Position numbers and translations under genes: made by a program. Under the pieces are notes generated by a model. The model did not search any database and was not told where the DNA came from. It was given only the letters and a program-made list of their open reading frames with translations. From the NCBI GenBank assembly GCA_946553025.1, contig CAMNRM010000006.1, positions 1-64,000 on the forward strand: a DNA stretch of 64,000 nucleotides. The letters are read 5' to 3'. The DNA comes from an uncultured Clostridium sp. (GTDB lineage: Bacteria; Bacillota; Clostridia; Lachnospirales; Lachnospiraceae). Shown in pieces: positions 34,401 through 42,362 of the stretch (its first letter is position 1; every line of letters starts with the position of its first letter).

Positions 34401-36867
34401 TGATAAGGTTTTACTGGATGAGGACTATTTGCCAATTTTGGATGAAGTTCCAGAAATTGAAGAGTTTTCTATTTTGTCAAGAATTCAGTTGCATTGCGAA
34501 CAGGATGAAATAGAATTTCCTGAAAGATTACAGAATATCTTTTCTGGTGGTGATGATTATGGAAGTGCGGCATTAATTCTTAAATATTTGCAGCACGAGG
34601 GAATTGTTTTATCGCCTGAAGAATCAAAAAAATATAATGTAGAAAAAGCTATCGTATATTCTTTAAGAGATCTGGAAAATAAGCGAAAAGGATTCATCGA
34701 GGATATTGAATTGGCTCAAAGCTATGGACAGGTTGATAATACTGTTGAGAATAGTAAAGAATTAATTCTTCAAATAATAGAGTCTTGGTATATCTGGGCT
34801 GTGGAAACAAAAAACTACGGATTCTTTGTTAAAATCCTGGAAGAGTTTAGAAAGAAAATCAAGAAGGATGCACAGAGCAGAGCTCAGGACTTACAGAAGA
34901 GTTTAGATGTATATCTTAATGAAAATAGTTCATGGGCAGAAGATGAATTAGTCAACAAAGCTGTAATTCAGATACAGGATCGTATTGAACAACAAAATTA
35001 TGCAGCTGCTGAAGATTTGTTAAATAGAGTTGTTACAAATGATCTTGAACTTGAGAATTCGGTTGAACAAGAAGATTATTTGGCTTGCTTCCTTGATGAA
35101 TATGATGTTCATTATAGAAAGACTGCAAAACCTGGGGCAACACTCAAATCATTAGTAAATACATCTAAGAACAATAAAGATATCAGAGGCGGTAATAGAT
35201 TATTAGAAAGTTGGCTTCGAGGTGCAGGGGTTAGTGAAACTACATTAAAAACGCTGTTAAGCGTACTTGGTTTTAATGTGGATTCTGTACATGTTGAAGA
35301 ACCAATTCAAGGAAAAATTGAGAATTATACGATACTTTTAAAACGACCTCAAAATGGAAGAAAGAGTAATTATAAACATCCGATCTCCGCATTCGGATCA
35401 GAAGCAGAAATAAAAGGTTTTAGAGTTATTTGCGTTTTCGGAAAGGCAGATGCAACAAGATTGATTGACATTTTTAAGGAAGTTGGTAATGCCAAAAATA
35501 CGCTTGTATTACTTGATTACGCATTGTCTTTAGCGGATCGAAGAACTTTAGCTAGAAAAACTAAGACGGATATGAGTGGAAAAGTATTCGCTGTAATTGA
35601 TAGAGTTGTTCTTTTATATCTGGCTAAACATTATAATGAAACAGCGATAAGTAGAATGCTTATGTCTATTGTGATACCTTTTGCGGCATATCAGCCGTAT
35701 GTTGAAAAATCAGCAGACGTTATGCCACAAGAAATCTTTATCGGCCGCAAATACGAACTCGAAAAGATTGAGTCCCCTACTGGTGTCAATATTGTATATG
35801 GTGGTCGTCAGTTGGGAAAATCTGCATTACTTAGAATGGCTAAAAAAGATATTGATCAGAATGAAAATGGTGATAGAGCAATTCTTGTTGATATCAAGAA
35901 AATTGATTATAAGGCTGCTGCAAAAAAAATCTCAGCAGCATTGTATGATGAAAAGATATTGGATAAAGAACATATTACAGATGATTGGACCGAACTTGCC
36001 AGAGATATAAAAAATCGACTGCGCAGTAAGATAAATCCTATTCCATATCTTTTGCTGTTAATGGATGAAGCTGATACTTTTATTGAAAGTTGTGAAGGCA
36101 TAGGTTATCAACCATTTGATGCGCTTAAGGACATTCAGAGTATTGGCTCCGGAAGATTTAAATTTGTTGTCGCTGGTTTGAGAAATATTGTGCGATTTAA
36201 GAGAGAGGCTGCATTAGGAAATAACAGTGTTCTTACGCATTTGAAATCATTAACAGTAACTCCTTTTAAGGCAATGGAAGCAAGAGAGTTGCTGGAAGTA
36301 CCATTATCATATTTGGGATTTAGATTTCCTAAGGATAACGAAACAGATGTTCTGGTTTCAACCATTTTTGGAACAACTAATTATTTCCCGGGATTATTAC
36401 AGTTATATTGTGCAAAGCTTATTGAGGCAATGCGTCGGGACTATGCAGGATATTCAGAAAGCGAAACACCGCCTTATATTGTAAAGAAGGATCACATTAA
36501 GAAAGTCCTTGCAGAACAGTCATTGCAGCAGGATATTCGTGAAAAATTCTTTATTACATTAAAAGAAGGTGAAGATGATTATTATTATATTATTGCTTTG
36601 CTTGTGGCTTACCACTATCATGAAAATAAATCTCAAAATGGCTCTAGCGTTGTAGAACTTCTGAATATGTCTAATACATTTTCTATTGGAAAGATTGCAG
36701 CGCTCAATTTAGGAAAGTTGGAAGCCCTAATGGAAGAAATGTGTGAATTAAATGTTCTGCAGCATACCGGAGATGGACGCTATAGATTTACAAGACATAG
36801 TTTTTGCCAGATGATGGGAACGGTCCAACAGATTGACGATGAACTTATGAACTATATGGAGGATTAG
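31435..36867 (+). CDS. giant (1810 aa) protein with C-terminal STAND-like P-loop ATPase
   Basis: TTG start with AAGGAG 8 bases upstream. The N-terminal ~280 residues are acidic and coiled-coil-like. Residues ~290-650 contain two open alpha/beta segments (HIGVVSENPKKFYELRERLN; NDVLIVYGLTLENAKSVKNW) and an acidic linker. Residues ~650-1320 look like helical repeats. A segment near 1320-1420 (RVICVFGKADATRLIDIFKE) again looks alpha/beta. The ATPase starts near 1432 with EIFIGRKYELEKI, then Walker A YGGRQLGKSALL (~1455) and Walker B LLLLMDEADTFIE (~1543). Layout suggests a STAND-type sensor whose middle repeats detect a ligand. The gene is markedly AT-rich and overlaps its partner's start region by position, not sequence. 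Family is not recognised; defence or conflict role is inferred from architecture and neighbours. Confidence 0.8.
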   Translation: MSKLEVIEELQQMLQSMRTITKNLDNSILCLKEVLDAEVFIPTGLINEIRDCLTQISKKQIEFNEKYQKLNNHDPTTKYAVLESEFEEIHRILEEKSKQISVIHFFLSLHSEDEVTEHVLQKRKESLIGLDFDNIDTKKLESVAEPYVLLQKAFLEEDIKKKFSFEYRLASYFEEEIVTGIHFSTLSFRDETISSSSGILDEKETIEQNQQKLFSDTGKSKNKEVAVSEDVENDSQKLSDEESLTDKELEALYTEENSHTLAVQETEKSKKGFGAKEFKSDIAKQYQEEKIACLVEVVRNCGYSIEGISAKKNADIKLYEIATEKLLQAGYLKKYIIKNLGEFFTLSIRGESAFKTKASLSFINQHCRKNISLQDIGEHIKDSANSAIVRLMAFNSIVKQRSILPHYIFLNAKNIMGTDYFLIGYPMLRKDMIWHIGVVSENPKKFYELRERLNEVISENDVLIVYGLTLENAKSVKNWLVSELNIESSIVGITALSEKAVVDADTKEVLVLDDLEEEYAESSVKTVNEERESANTKEFSFESEEVDEDLIKSIDIEKNQVNDIEEPDIGQNFEKDDSENTFSATDELAATVEIENHRLPENDTELEETSENDIQQAAILLSDEEKEAYIEQYYNFIISGKTYAASAYLKVLTRRYFCFEPHYRQLAYAINDPMEGCTYSSDTIFNVYYGEFAPISDYYIVAAAIRNFFFDQYSYDYSIQQVYAMLSGNRLFANNPSLEKVVYDLMTFKKERHIGMDRYADYREKERNSLEKRLLEIRCEAKGYYDNYGNGNLKENASHKRFIETTKLILGAGSDLCEYLKIVADNDEDMLDMLTEFLTSTYVKDQAVISEENIDPAKINKSLDYFWDRAGQNMRLVKKTSDLMSSLRMNLYKKVYKVVSVLCNYVSAMKYSMENTDDESWHVYKKIRTPLLNSLKESLDEVSQIDSNSLNEKAGRVVLLQTLHEVELRLSGDYQEGNYKYYYIDFLKNDKVLLDEDYLPILDEVPEIEEFSILSRIQLHCEQDEIEFPERLQNIFSGGDDYGSAALILKYLQHEGIVLSPEESKKYNVEKAIVYSLRDLENKRKGFIEDIELAQSYGQVDNTVENSKELILQIIESWYIWAVETKNYGFFVKILEEFRKKIKKDAQSRAQDLQKSLDVYLNENSSWAEDELVNKAVIQIQDRIEQQNYAAAEDLLNRVVTNDLELENSVEQEDYLACFLDEYDVHYRKTAKPGATLKSLVNTSKNNKDIRGGNRLLESWLRGAGVSETTLKTLLSVLGFNVDSVHVEEPIQGKIENYTILLKRPQNGRKSNYKHPISAFGSEAEIKGFRVICVFGKADATRLIDIFKEVGNAKNTLVLLDYALSLADRRTLARKTKTDMSGKVFAVIDRVVLLYLAKHYNETAISRMLMSIVIPFAAYQPYVEKSADVMPQEIFIGRKYELEKIESPTGVNIVYGGRQLGKSALLRMAKKDIDQNENGDRAILVDIKKIDYKAAAKKISAALYDEKILDKEHITDDWTELARDIKNRLRSKINPIPYLLLLMDEADTFIESCEGIGYQPFDALKDIQSIGSGRFKFVVAGLRNIVRFKREAALGNNSVLTHLKSLTVTPFKAMEARELLEVPLSYLGFRFPKDNETDVLVSTIFGTTNYFPGLLQLYCAKLIEAMRRDYAGYSESETPPYIVKKDHIKKVLAEQSLQQDIREKFFITLKEGEDDYYYIIALLVAYHYHENKSQNGSSVVELLNMSNTFSIGKIAALNLGKLEALMEEMCELNVLQHTGDGRYRFTRHSFCQMMGTVQQIDDELMNYMED

Positions 36868-36869
36868 TG

Positions 36870-37952
36870 ATGGATCATGTATGGTGGAATCACATCATTA
36901 AAGCCCATTCATTTCTTGAAGAAATTGTATCAGAAACTGTTAAGGGGGGCAGTATTTTGCTCTCCTTACCTGATACTATTCCATGGAGAAATACACTGAT
37001 AGATATTGTTAGTGAACGGCTTCGAGTAGAAAACTCAAAGAATAAGTTGGAAGTAATTGAATGTCCCGATATAGATCCAGGGGAATATTTACTTGAACAA
37101 TATTGTAAAAAAGAAATACGTGCAACATACCGTTATGGTGTTAGCTATGCAAAGTTTCTTGGTCTGTGTCAGGAAACTGTTTTGAATGATAGGTACCTTT
37201 GGGTATCTAATATATCTTCGGAAAAAATTGAAAAATGGATGGATTTTGTATCAGAATATCAAAAAAATGTAAAGGATAAAACCCCGGGAATATTTATATT
37301 AGAAGTTCATGATGATAATTTGATGAAAAAGAGTAAAAAAGGTATTAAGAGCCTAGTATTTAATCAAAGTATCGGTGCATATGATAAATATGCATTTTGT
37401 GCATTAGCGGCTTCGCAAACAACATGCAAAGAGTACTTACGTCCATTTTTAGCAGAAACAGTATCATCAATTTGTGGAGATGATGTTGAGTTATGTGCAG
37501 CATGTGTTTCTTGCGGAAAAGAATTTTTAGAATCTCCAATTGTTGTAATTAATAGAATAATTCAGAATAATTATCGAAGCAGTGGAGAAAAATATACTTT
37601 TAATAAAAATTTTGATAATATTGAAGGAGCGATATGGGAAAGTCAATTAAAGTATATTTTTCCTCTCATAGAGGATTATAGGAAATATTTTATTAGCAGA
37701 TATTCTAGCGCAATAAAAAATGTACTTCCGCTTACTACTAGCTATGGCGAAAAAGTAACAAGTCCCGAAGATGTGGAACTAGGTACTTTGATTTACATGG
37801 TTGGCAAAGGAAACCTAAATATCTCTTCTAGAGAATATTCAGAATTAGAACGCTATAGGAAGGCTAGAAATAAGCTGGCTCATATGAACTTGTTGGATAT
37901 TGATGAACTGGATATTATTCTAAGAACAGGTAAGCACACCTTATATAAATGA
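36870..37952 (+). CDS. partner of the giant ATPase with a C-terminal HEPN-type RNxxxH motif
   Basis: 360 residues from the ATG at 36870, which has GGAGG 7 bases upstream and lies 2 bases after the giant gene's stop; the track's GTG at 36867 is the alternative. The N-terminal part (GGSILLSLPDTIPWRNTLI onward) looks like a degenerate NTPase-like fold without a Walker A. The C-terminal helices end with YRKARNKLAHMNLL, an Rx4H motif with Asn after Arg, the catalytic signature of HEPN ribonucleases. HEPN RNases are frequent effectors in toxin and anti-phage systems. As second gene of a tight, very AT-rich two-gene operon, it is the probable effector triggered by the ATPase. The HEPN call rests on the motif and predicted helices only. 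Confidence 0.65.
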   Translation: MDHVWWNHIIKAHSFLEEIVSETVKGGSILLSLPDTIPWRNTLIDIVSERLRVENSKNKLEVIECPDIDPGEYLLEQYCKKEIRATYRYGVSYAKFLGLCQETVLNDRYLWVSNISSEKIEKWMDFVSEYQKNVKDKTPGIFILEVHDDNLMKKSKKGIKSLVFNQSIGAYDKYAFCALAASQTTCKEYLRPFLAETVSSICGDDVELCAACVSCGKEFLESPIVVINRIIQNNYRSSGEKYTFNKNFDNIEGAIWESQLKYIFPLIEDYRKYFISRYSSAIKNVLPLTTSYGEKVTSPEDVELGTLIYMVGKGNLNISSREYSELERYRKARNKLAHMNLLDIDELDIILRTGKHTLYK

Positions 37953-37981
37953 AATACATGATATTTAATTGAAAAACATGC

Positions 37982-38017
37982 GGCGGTTCTGGATATTAAG
38001 CATCTCCCAGAGCCGCC
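37982..38017 (+). terminator. strong hairpin after the ATPase/HEPN operon
   Basis: GGCGGTTCTGG pairs with CCAGAGCCGCC (one G-T pair) over a 14-base loop, 30 bases after the stop. The sequence after it (TGATTATTTA) is T-rich but not a full T tract. Confidence 0.5.
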
Positions 38018-38028
38018 TGATTATTTAG

Positions 38029-38256
38029 ATGGAAACAACTTTTGATGGTGATACAGTTTGGATATTCATTGACCAAGTGGCGGAACTGTTTCAGCGAGAT
38101 AGAAGTGTCATCGGTAAGCATATAAGAAATATTTTCAAAGAAGGCGAATTGCAGAAAGAATCAGTGTGGGCAAAATTTACCTACACTGTCATTGACGGAA
38201 AAGTATATGATGTGGATTCGATTAAAATCTTGGAGCAGAGGACTGAGAATAAATAA
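38029..38256 (+). pseudogene. RhuM-family remnant
   Basis: 75 codons carrying the well-known RhuM N-terminal block (DGDTVWIFIDQVAELFQRDR, then HIRNIFKEGELQKES and DGKVYDVD) but missing the usual start region and all of the ~250 residues that normally follow. After DVD the reading changes to unrelated SIKILEQRTENK and stops. RhuM proteins are phage- and island-associated, and the fragment lies at the right border of the AT-rich block. It marks a deletion or recombination junction. Confidence 0.75.
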
Positions 38257-38346
38257 ACCGATATCCAAGGCGATATTACAGTTATAGTCTGATGCATACG
38301 AGTCTGATAGATACGAGGATAGTAAGACAAAAAGGAGAATATAGCG

Positions 38347-38724
38347 ATGAAAGAACGCAAAGAAGTGCTTGATTACGGAATGACCCTTGAGGATGTGTAC
38401 ATAGATACTCCTTTTCATGATGACAACTGGGTTTTGCTCCGCTATAAGAAGAACAAGCGGGCTTTTGCCTGGACTTACGAACGAAATGGGAAAATATGGG
38501 TGAATGTAAAGGTTGATCCGCAGTGGCGGGATTTCTGGCGTAGTACTTATGCCTCCGTTTTGCCAGGCTATCATCAGAACAAGGAGCATTGGAACTCGAT
38601 TATTCTGGATGGTACGATACCAGATCGCGACATAAAACGTATGATTGCGGAAAGTTATGATTTGATTGTGAAAAACCAGAAAACCCCAAAATCAAAAAAA
38701 GCAGCAAAAAAAGAAAAAAATTAA
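38347..38724 (+). CDS. MmcQ/YjbR family protein
   Basis: 125 residues with the MmcQ/YjbR pattern: an opening helix KEVLDYGMTLEDVYIDTPF, FAWTYERNGKIWVNVKVDP in the middle strand pair, VLPGYHQNKEHWNSI and a C-terminal SYDLIVKN followed by a lysine-rich tail. The family has a double-wing DNA-binding-like fold (CyaY-like) and no proven function. It probably begins the core genome after the island. AGGAG lies 9 bases before the ATG. Confidence 0.87.
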   Translation: MKERKEVLDYGMTLEDVYIDTPFHDDNWVLLRYKKNKRAFAWTYERNGKIWVNVKVDPQWRDFWRSTYASVLPGYHQNKEHWNSIILDGTIPDRDIKRMIAESYDLIVKNQKTPKSKKAAKKEKN

Positions 38725-38793
38725 TTTTTTACCATAAATTTTCCTTTCTGGGACGTATAGAAGGTATAAGGAGGAAGCAAAGAGGGCATTGGC

Positions 38794-39324
38794 ATGGAGG
38801 AATGGCGGTTTGATGAAAATGTAAGCCGAATTTGCAGGAACGATAAAGAGGGGCTTCGGGAGATTTATGAAGATTATTGTCCCTTGATTTATTCGGTTGT
38901 GGAGGGGATTCTTGTCAATCGGGAGGATGCAGAGGATGTCACATCGGAGTTTTTTATTCGCTTGTGGGATATTGCCCCTGCATACCGGTCGGGGAAAGGG
39001 CACAGGGCATGGATGATTACCATTGCCCACAATATGGCGGTGGATTATCTGCGCAGGAGGAAAAGGGAGATACCCGTGGAGGAGCATGATGAGGATTTGC
39101 ATCATTCCCAGCCGTCCTGTGAGGTAAGGATTTGCGATAGGCTGAGTTTAGAGCAGGCGATGAAGACCTTAAAGCGGGAGGAACGGCAGATTGTCAATTT
39201 AAAAATCATGGGTGAATTAACTTTTCGGGAAATTGCAGAAATCCTGAAAAAACCGCAGGGAACTGTGGCATGGTGTTACCAGAAAGCGATGCAGAAGTTA
39301 AGGGAGGGAAAGCTTAATGGATGA
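38794..39324 (+). CDS. ECF-type RNA polymerase sigma factor
   Basis: 176 residues with sigma region 2 (LVNREDAEDVTSEFFIRLWD, then RAWMITIAHNMAVDYLRRRK) and region 4 (LKREERQIVNLKIMGELTFR, then EIAEILKKPQGTVAWCYQKA). There is no region 1 or 3, so this is an ECF sigma. The next gene overlaps its end by 8 bases and encodes a membrane protein of the anti-sigma layout. A VWA-domain lipoprotein closes the operon, so an envelope or surface stress response is likely. No autogenous ECF promoter was identified with confidence in the 69-base gap before it. Confidence 0.92.
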   Translation: MEEWRFDENVSRICRNDKEGLREIYEDYCPLIYSVVEGILVNREDAEDVTSEFFIRLWDIAPAYRSGKGHRAWMITIAHNMAVDYLRRRKREIPVEEHDEDLHHSQPSCEVRICDRLSLEQAMKTLKREERQIVNLKIMGELTFREIAEILKKPQGTVAWCYQKAMQKLREGKLNG

Positions 39325-40360
39325 GAAACAATTTGAGCAGGATTACCGAAACTGGAAGCGTCAGGCCGCACCGGATCTGTGGGAGAGAATTGAAGGAAGG
39401 CTTAAGGATTATCCGGAGAGGGAGGAGTCTGCAACAGCACACCCGCTGCAAGAGCCAAAACTCCACCCGGACAAGATAAGAATAAACGCTAAAAAAAGGA
39501 TGTATGCATTGGCCGCAGGCTGTGCCGCTGTAATTTGCCTGGTAGTAGTTATTCCTGGTTTATTCTTTAAAAATTCAGGATTAACCGGCTTAAAAGGCAG
39601 TACGTCGGACAGCAAAAGCCCTGACTATGTGTCCGGCAGTATAATCGCACAGGAAACCACGGCTGCGGAAGAATTCGGTGAAACATTTGACGAAACGTTT
39701 TTGGCCGGTGATTTTCAGGAAAGTATTTCTCCGGAAGCGGTCCATGACAAAGCCGGTCAGACAGAAGCCGGCCAGCCTAAAGCCATTCCAGATAACCATA
39801 CGGACGGAGGGGTAATACAAACCAAAACCCGCTTAACCGTCCCGGAAGACGCCCTTACTTTGTCTTCGGATACGGCCTATTTTTCACAGGCCATTCTTCA
39901 GGACACGGAACTTTTATGTACGGGTACGGTGAAAGATGCGTCGTTTGTGTATGATGACAGCGGCAGGGCTGTTGGGGTAAGCTATCAGCTTTCTTTAAGC
40001 CAGATTCATTACGCGCAGGATTATATTGCCCAAACCGACCAGATTACGGTGAACAGTCCGATTGTCCGGGCCGAAGGTGATGAAGCCTGGCTTCTGTACC
40101 AGATGGAGCCGGGGAAAACCTATCTGCTTCCTCTTAAAAAAACCGAAGGAAACTGGGAGTTGCTCTATCCTTTTGCCCCGCAGATTCAGCTTACGGGCAA
40201 GCAGGGCTATCTCTTTCATTCCGGCTACACCAGCCTGATTAATGAAACAACACAGGTAACGGCAGGTGTGCAGGAAGGGGAGAATGATTATTTTTATGAT
40301 CGTATGCTTCTGCGGGAGGATGAGGGTTTTCTTTCGGACTTTTTGGAACTGATCCCTTAG
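39317..40360 (+). CDS. single-pass membrane protein, likely anti-sigma factor
   Basis: 347 residues: a short cytoplasmic N-domain (FEQDYRNWKRQAAPDLWERI) suited to sigma binding, one membrane helix at ~56-80 (MYALAAGCAAVICLVVVIPG) and a ~260-residue outer domain with no recognised family. There is no HxxxCxxC zinc motif, so it is not a ZAS anti-sigma. It overlaps the sigma gene by 8 bases and is followed 23 bases later by the VWA lipoprotein gene. The outer domain (VSYQLSLSQIHYAQDYIAQ region) may sense a surface signal. Function inferred from position and topology. Confidence 0.72.
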   Translation: MDEKQFEQDYRNWKRQAAPDLWERIEGRLKDYPEREESATAHPLQEPKLHPDKIRINAKKRMYALAAGCAAVICLVVVIPGLFFKNSGLTGLKGSTSDSKSPDYVSGSIIAQETTAAEEFGETFDETFLAGDFQESISPEAVHDKAGQTEAGQPKAIPDNHTDGGVIQTKTRLTVPEDALTLSSDTAYFSQAILQDTELLCTGTVKDASFVYDDSGRAVGVSYQLSLSQIHYAQDYIAQTDQITVNSPIVRAEGDEAWLLYQMEPGKTYLLPLKKTEGNWELLYPFAPQIQLTGKQGYLFHSGYTSLINETTQVTAGVQEGENDYFYDRMLLREDEGFLSDFLELIP

Positions 40361-40383
40361 TGTATTTGCGTGGAGGAAGAATT

Positions 40384-42144
40384 ATGAAGAATATGGTAAA
40401 AGTGGTAAGCATGAAAAAAACAAAAAATGTAAAAAAAATCCAAAAAACAGCCCTGTTCATGGCTTCGGTAGTTATGGGGGCAGCGATATTTAGCGGCTGC
40501 GGCGGTCCGGGCGGAGCAGCATCGGCAACAACCGCTGGTGCAGATGCGGGCGCAGCGCAGGCAACCATGCCGTATAATGCAGCACAGGAAACTGCGGCGG
40601 CAATGGATGAGGGGTTTGCGCTTACGGAAGGTGCAGCAGCCGAAGCCGCAGATGACGGAGGTTATGAAGGCGGTTACGAGTATGAGCAGAAAAATGCAGC
40701 TTCGGGACTGTCCGGGCAGTATGACGCTTTGTATGGCCCGGAGGAATACCAGGCAGAGGAATACAGCTACATTGAAGAAAACGGCTATAAGAAAGTGGCC
40801 GACGAGCCGCTCTCTACGTTCTCGGTGGATGTGGACACGGCTTCTTACGGGAATATCCGGCGTTTTATCCGCAACGGGCAGACGATTCCGGCAGATGCCG
40901 TGCGCATTGAAGAGATGATTAACTATTTTAACTATGATTATCCGGAACCGGCAGGAGATGCGCCGTTCTCGGTGACTACGGAATACGCGCCCTGTCCGTG
41001 GAATGAAAAGAGCAGGCTTTTGCTTATCGGTCTGCAGGCAAAGGAAATTGATTTTGACGATCGCCCGGCGTCCAACCTGGTATTTTTGCTGGATGTGTCC
41101 GGCTCCATGTACTCGGCGGATAAGCTTCCCCTGGTGCAGAAGGCATTTACCATGCTGACTGAAAATCTGGACGAACGGGATCGGGTGTCCATCGTTACCT
41201 ATGCCGGTTATGAGTCTGTGGTGCTGGACGGGGTTTCCGGCAGGCAGAAGGCAAAGATTGCCGCGGCGCTTGACGATCTGGAGGCCGGAGGTTCTACCGC
41301 AGGGGCAGCCGGGATTGAGCGGGCCTATGAGCTTGCGCAGAAGAATTTTATCCAGGGCGGGAATAATCGGGTGATTTTGGCAACGGACGGGGATTTGAAT
41401 GTGGGCATAACCAGTGAGGGCGCATTAACCCGGCTGATTCAGAAAAAGCGGGAAAGCGGGGTGCACTTATCGGTTCTCGGCGTGGGAACAGGCAATATCA
41501 AGGATAATAAGATGGAAGCCCTCGCAGATAACGGAAACGGAAACTATAATTATCTGGACAGTATTTACGAGGCCAAAAAAGTGCTGGTGGACGAGATGGG
41601 CGGAACCTTGATTACGGTGGCAAAGGATGTGAAAATCCAGGTGGAATTTAACCCGGCACAGGTTGCGGGCTACCGTCTGGTGGGTTATGAAAACCGTCTT
41701 TTAAATCAGGAGGATTTTGATGATGACCGGGTGGACGCCGGGGAAATCGGTTCGGGACACAGTGTGACGGCATTATATGAGATTATTCCGACAGGAGGGC
41801 AGGTACCGCAGCCGCAGTTAAAATACCAGACCTCCGGCACGGCGACGGGAAGCAGTGAACTTTTAACGGTAAAGCTGCGCTATAAGGCACCGAACGGCAA
41901 TACAAGCAAGCTCCTGGAATATCCGGTAGAGTCTGCCGCTTTTCAGGCGGAACTTTCCGAAAACCTGACCTTTGCCAGCGCCGTGGCAGAGTTTGGTATG
42001 CTTTTGCGGGACAGCGAATTTAAGGGAAGCGCGGACTATGATCAGGTTATTGCTCTGGCAGAATCCTGTATTGGGCGGGATACGGACGATTACCGGAAGG
42101 AATTTCTGGAACTGGTAACAGAGGCGGCAGAACTGTATCCCTAA
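40384..42144 (+). CDS. VWA-domain lipoprotein (YfbK-like)
   Basis: 586 residues from the ATG at 40384, which has GGAGG 7 bases upstream; the track's 40360 start has no ribosome site. Signal peptide ALFMASVVMGAAIFSGC ends in a lipobox. Next is an Ala-rich spacer, then a YfbK-type N-domain (STFSVDVDTASYGNIRRFI), a von Willebrand A domain with MIDAS DVSGSMYS (LVFLLDVSGSMYSADKLPL) and a C-terminal DUF3520-like region ending DDYRKEFLELVTEAAELYP. It should bind a protein or peptide ligand on the surface through its metal site. As third gene of the ECF sigma operon it may be target or sensor of the stress response. Confidence 0.87.
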   Translation: MKNMVKVVSMKKTKNVKKIQKTALFMASVVMGAAIFSGCGGPGGAASATTAGADAGAAQATMPYNAAQETAAAMDEGFALTEGAAAEAADDGGYEGGYEYEQKNAASGLSGQYDALYGPEEYQAEEYSYIEENGYKKVADEPLSTFSVDVDTASYGNIRRFIRNGQTIPADAVRIEEMINYFNYDYPEPAGDAPFSVTTEYAPCPWNEKSRLLLIGLQAKEIDFDDRPASNLVFLLDVSGSMYSADKLPLVQKAFTMLTENLDERDRVSIVTYAGYESVVLDGVSGRQKAKIAAALDDLEAGGSTAGAAGIERAYELAQKNFIQGGNNRVILATDGDLNVGITSEGALTRLIQKKRESGVHLSVLGVGTGNIKDNKMEALADNGNGNYNYLDSIYEAKKVLVDEMGGTLITVAKDVKIQVEFNPAQVAGYRLVGYENRLLNQEDFDDDRVDAGEIGSGHSVTALYEIIPTGGQVPQPQLKYQTSGTATGSSELLTVKLRYKAPNGNTSKLLEYPVESAAFQAELSENLTFASAVAEFGMLLRDSEFKGSADYDQVIALAESCIGRDTDDYRKEFLELVTEAAELYP

Positions 42145-42231
42145 AATCAGGAAATTCTTTGAAAATATTGTAAATAAATTGGAAAATTCAGACAAAATTC
42201 ATAAAAATGGACGAAAAATCAAAAGAATAAT

Positions 42232-42260
42232 TTGACGAATTGCCCAAAAATCCGTATAAT
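42232..42260 (+). promoter_or_regulatory. promoter of glgX
   Basis: TTGACG, 17-base spacer, TATAAT (perfect -10), 102 bases before the chosen glgX start. Confidence 0.75.
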
Positions 42261-42362
42261 AAAAGAAGAAGCGTTACTGTTCATGGGTGAGGGGTAACGA
42301 GAAAACCGGTTGAGGATAGGTAAGTTCTTTTGCTGCTGTTGTTACAGATAAGGAGGCTGGCT

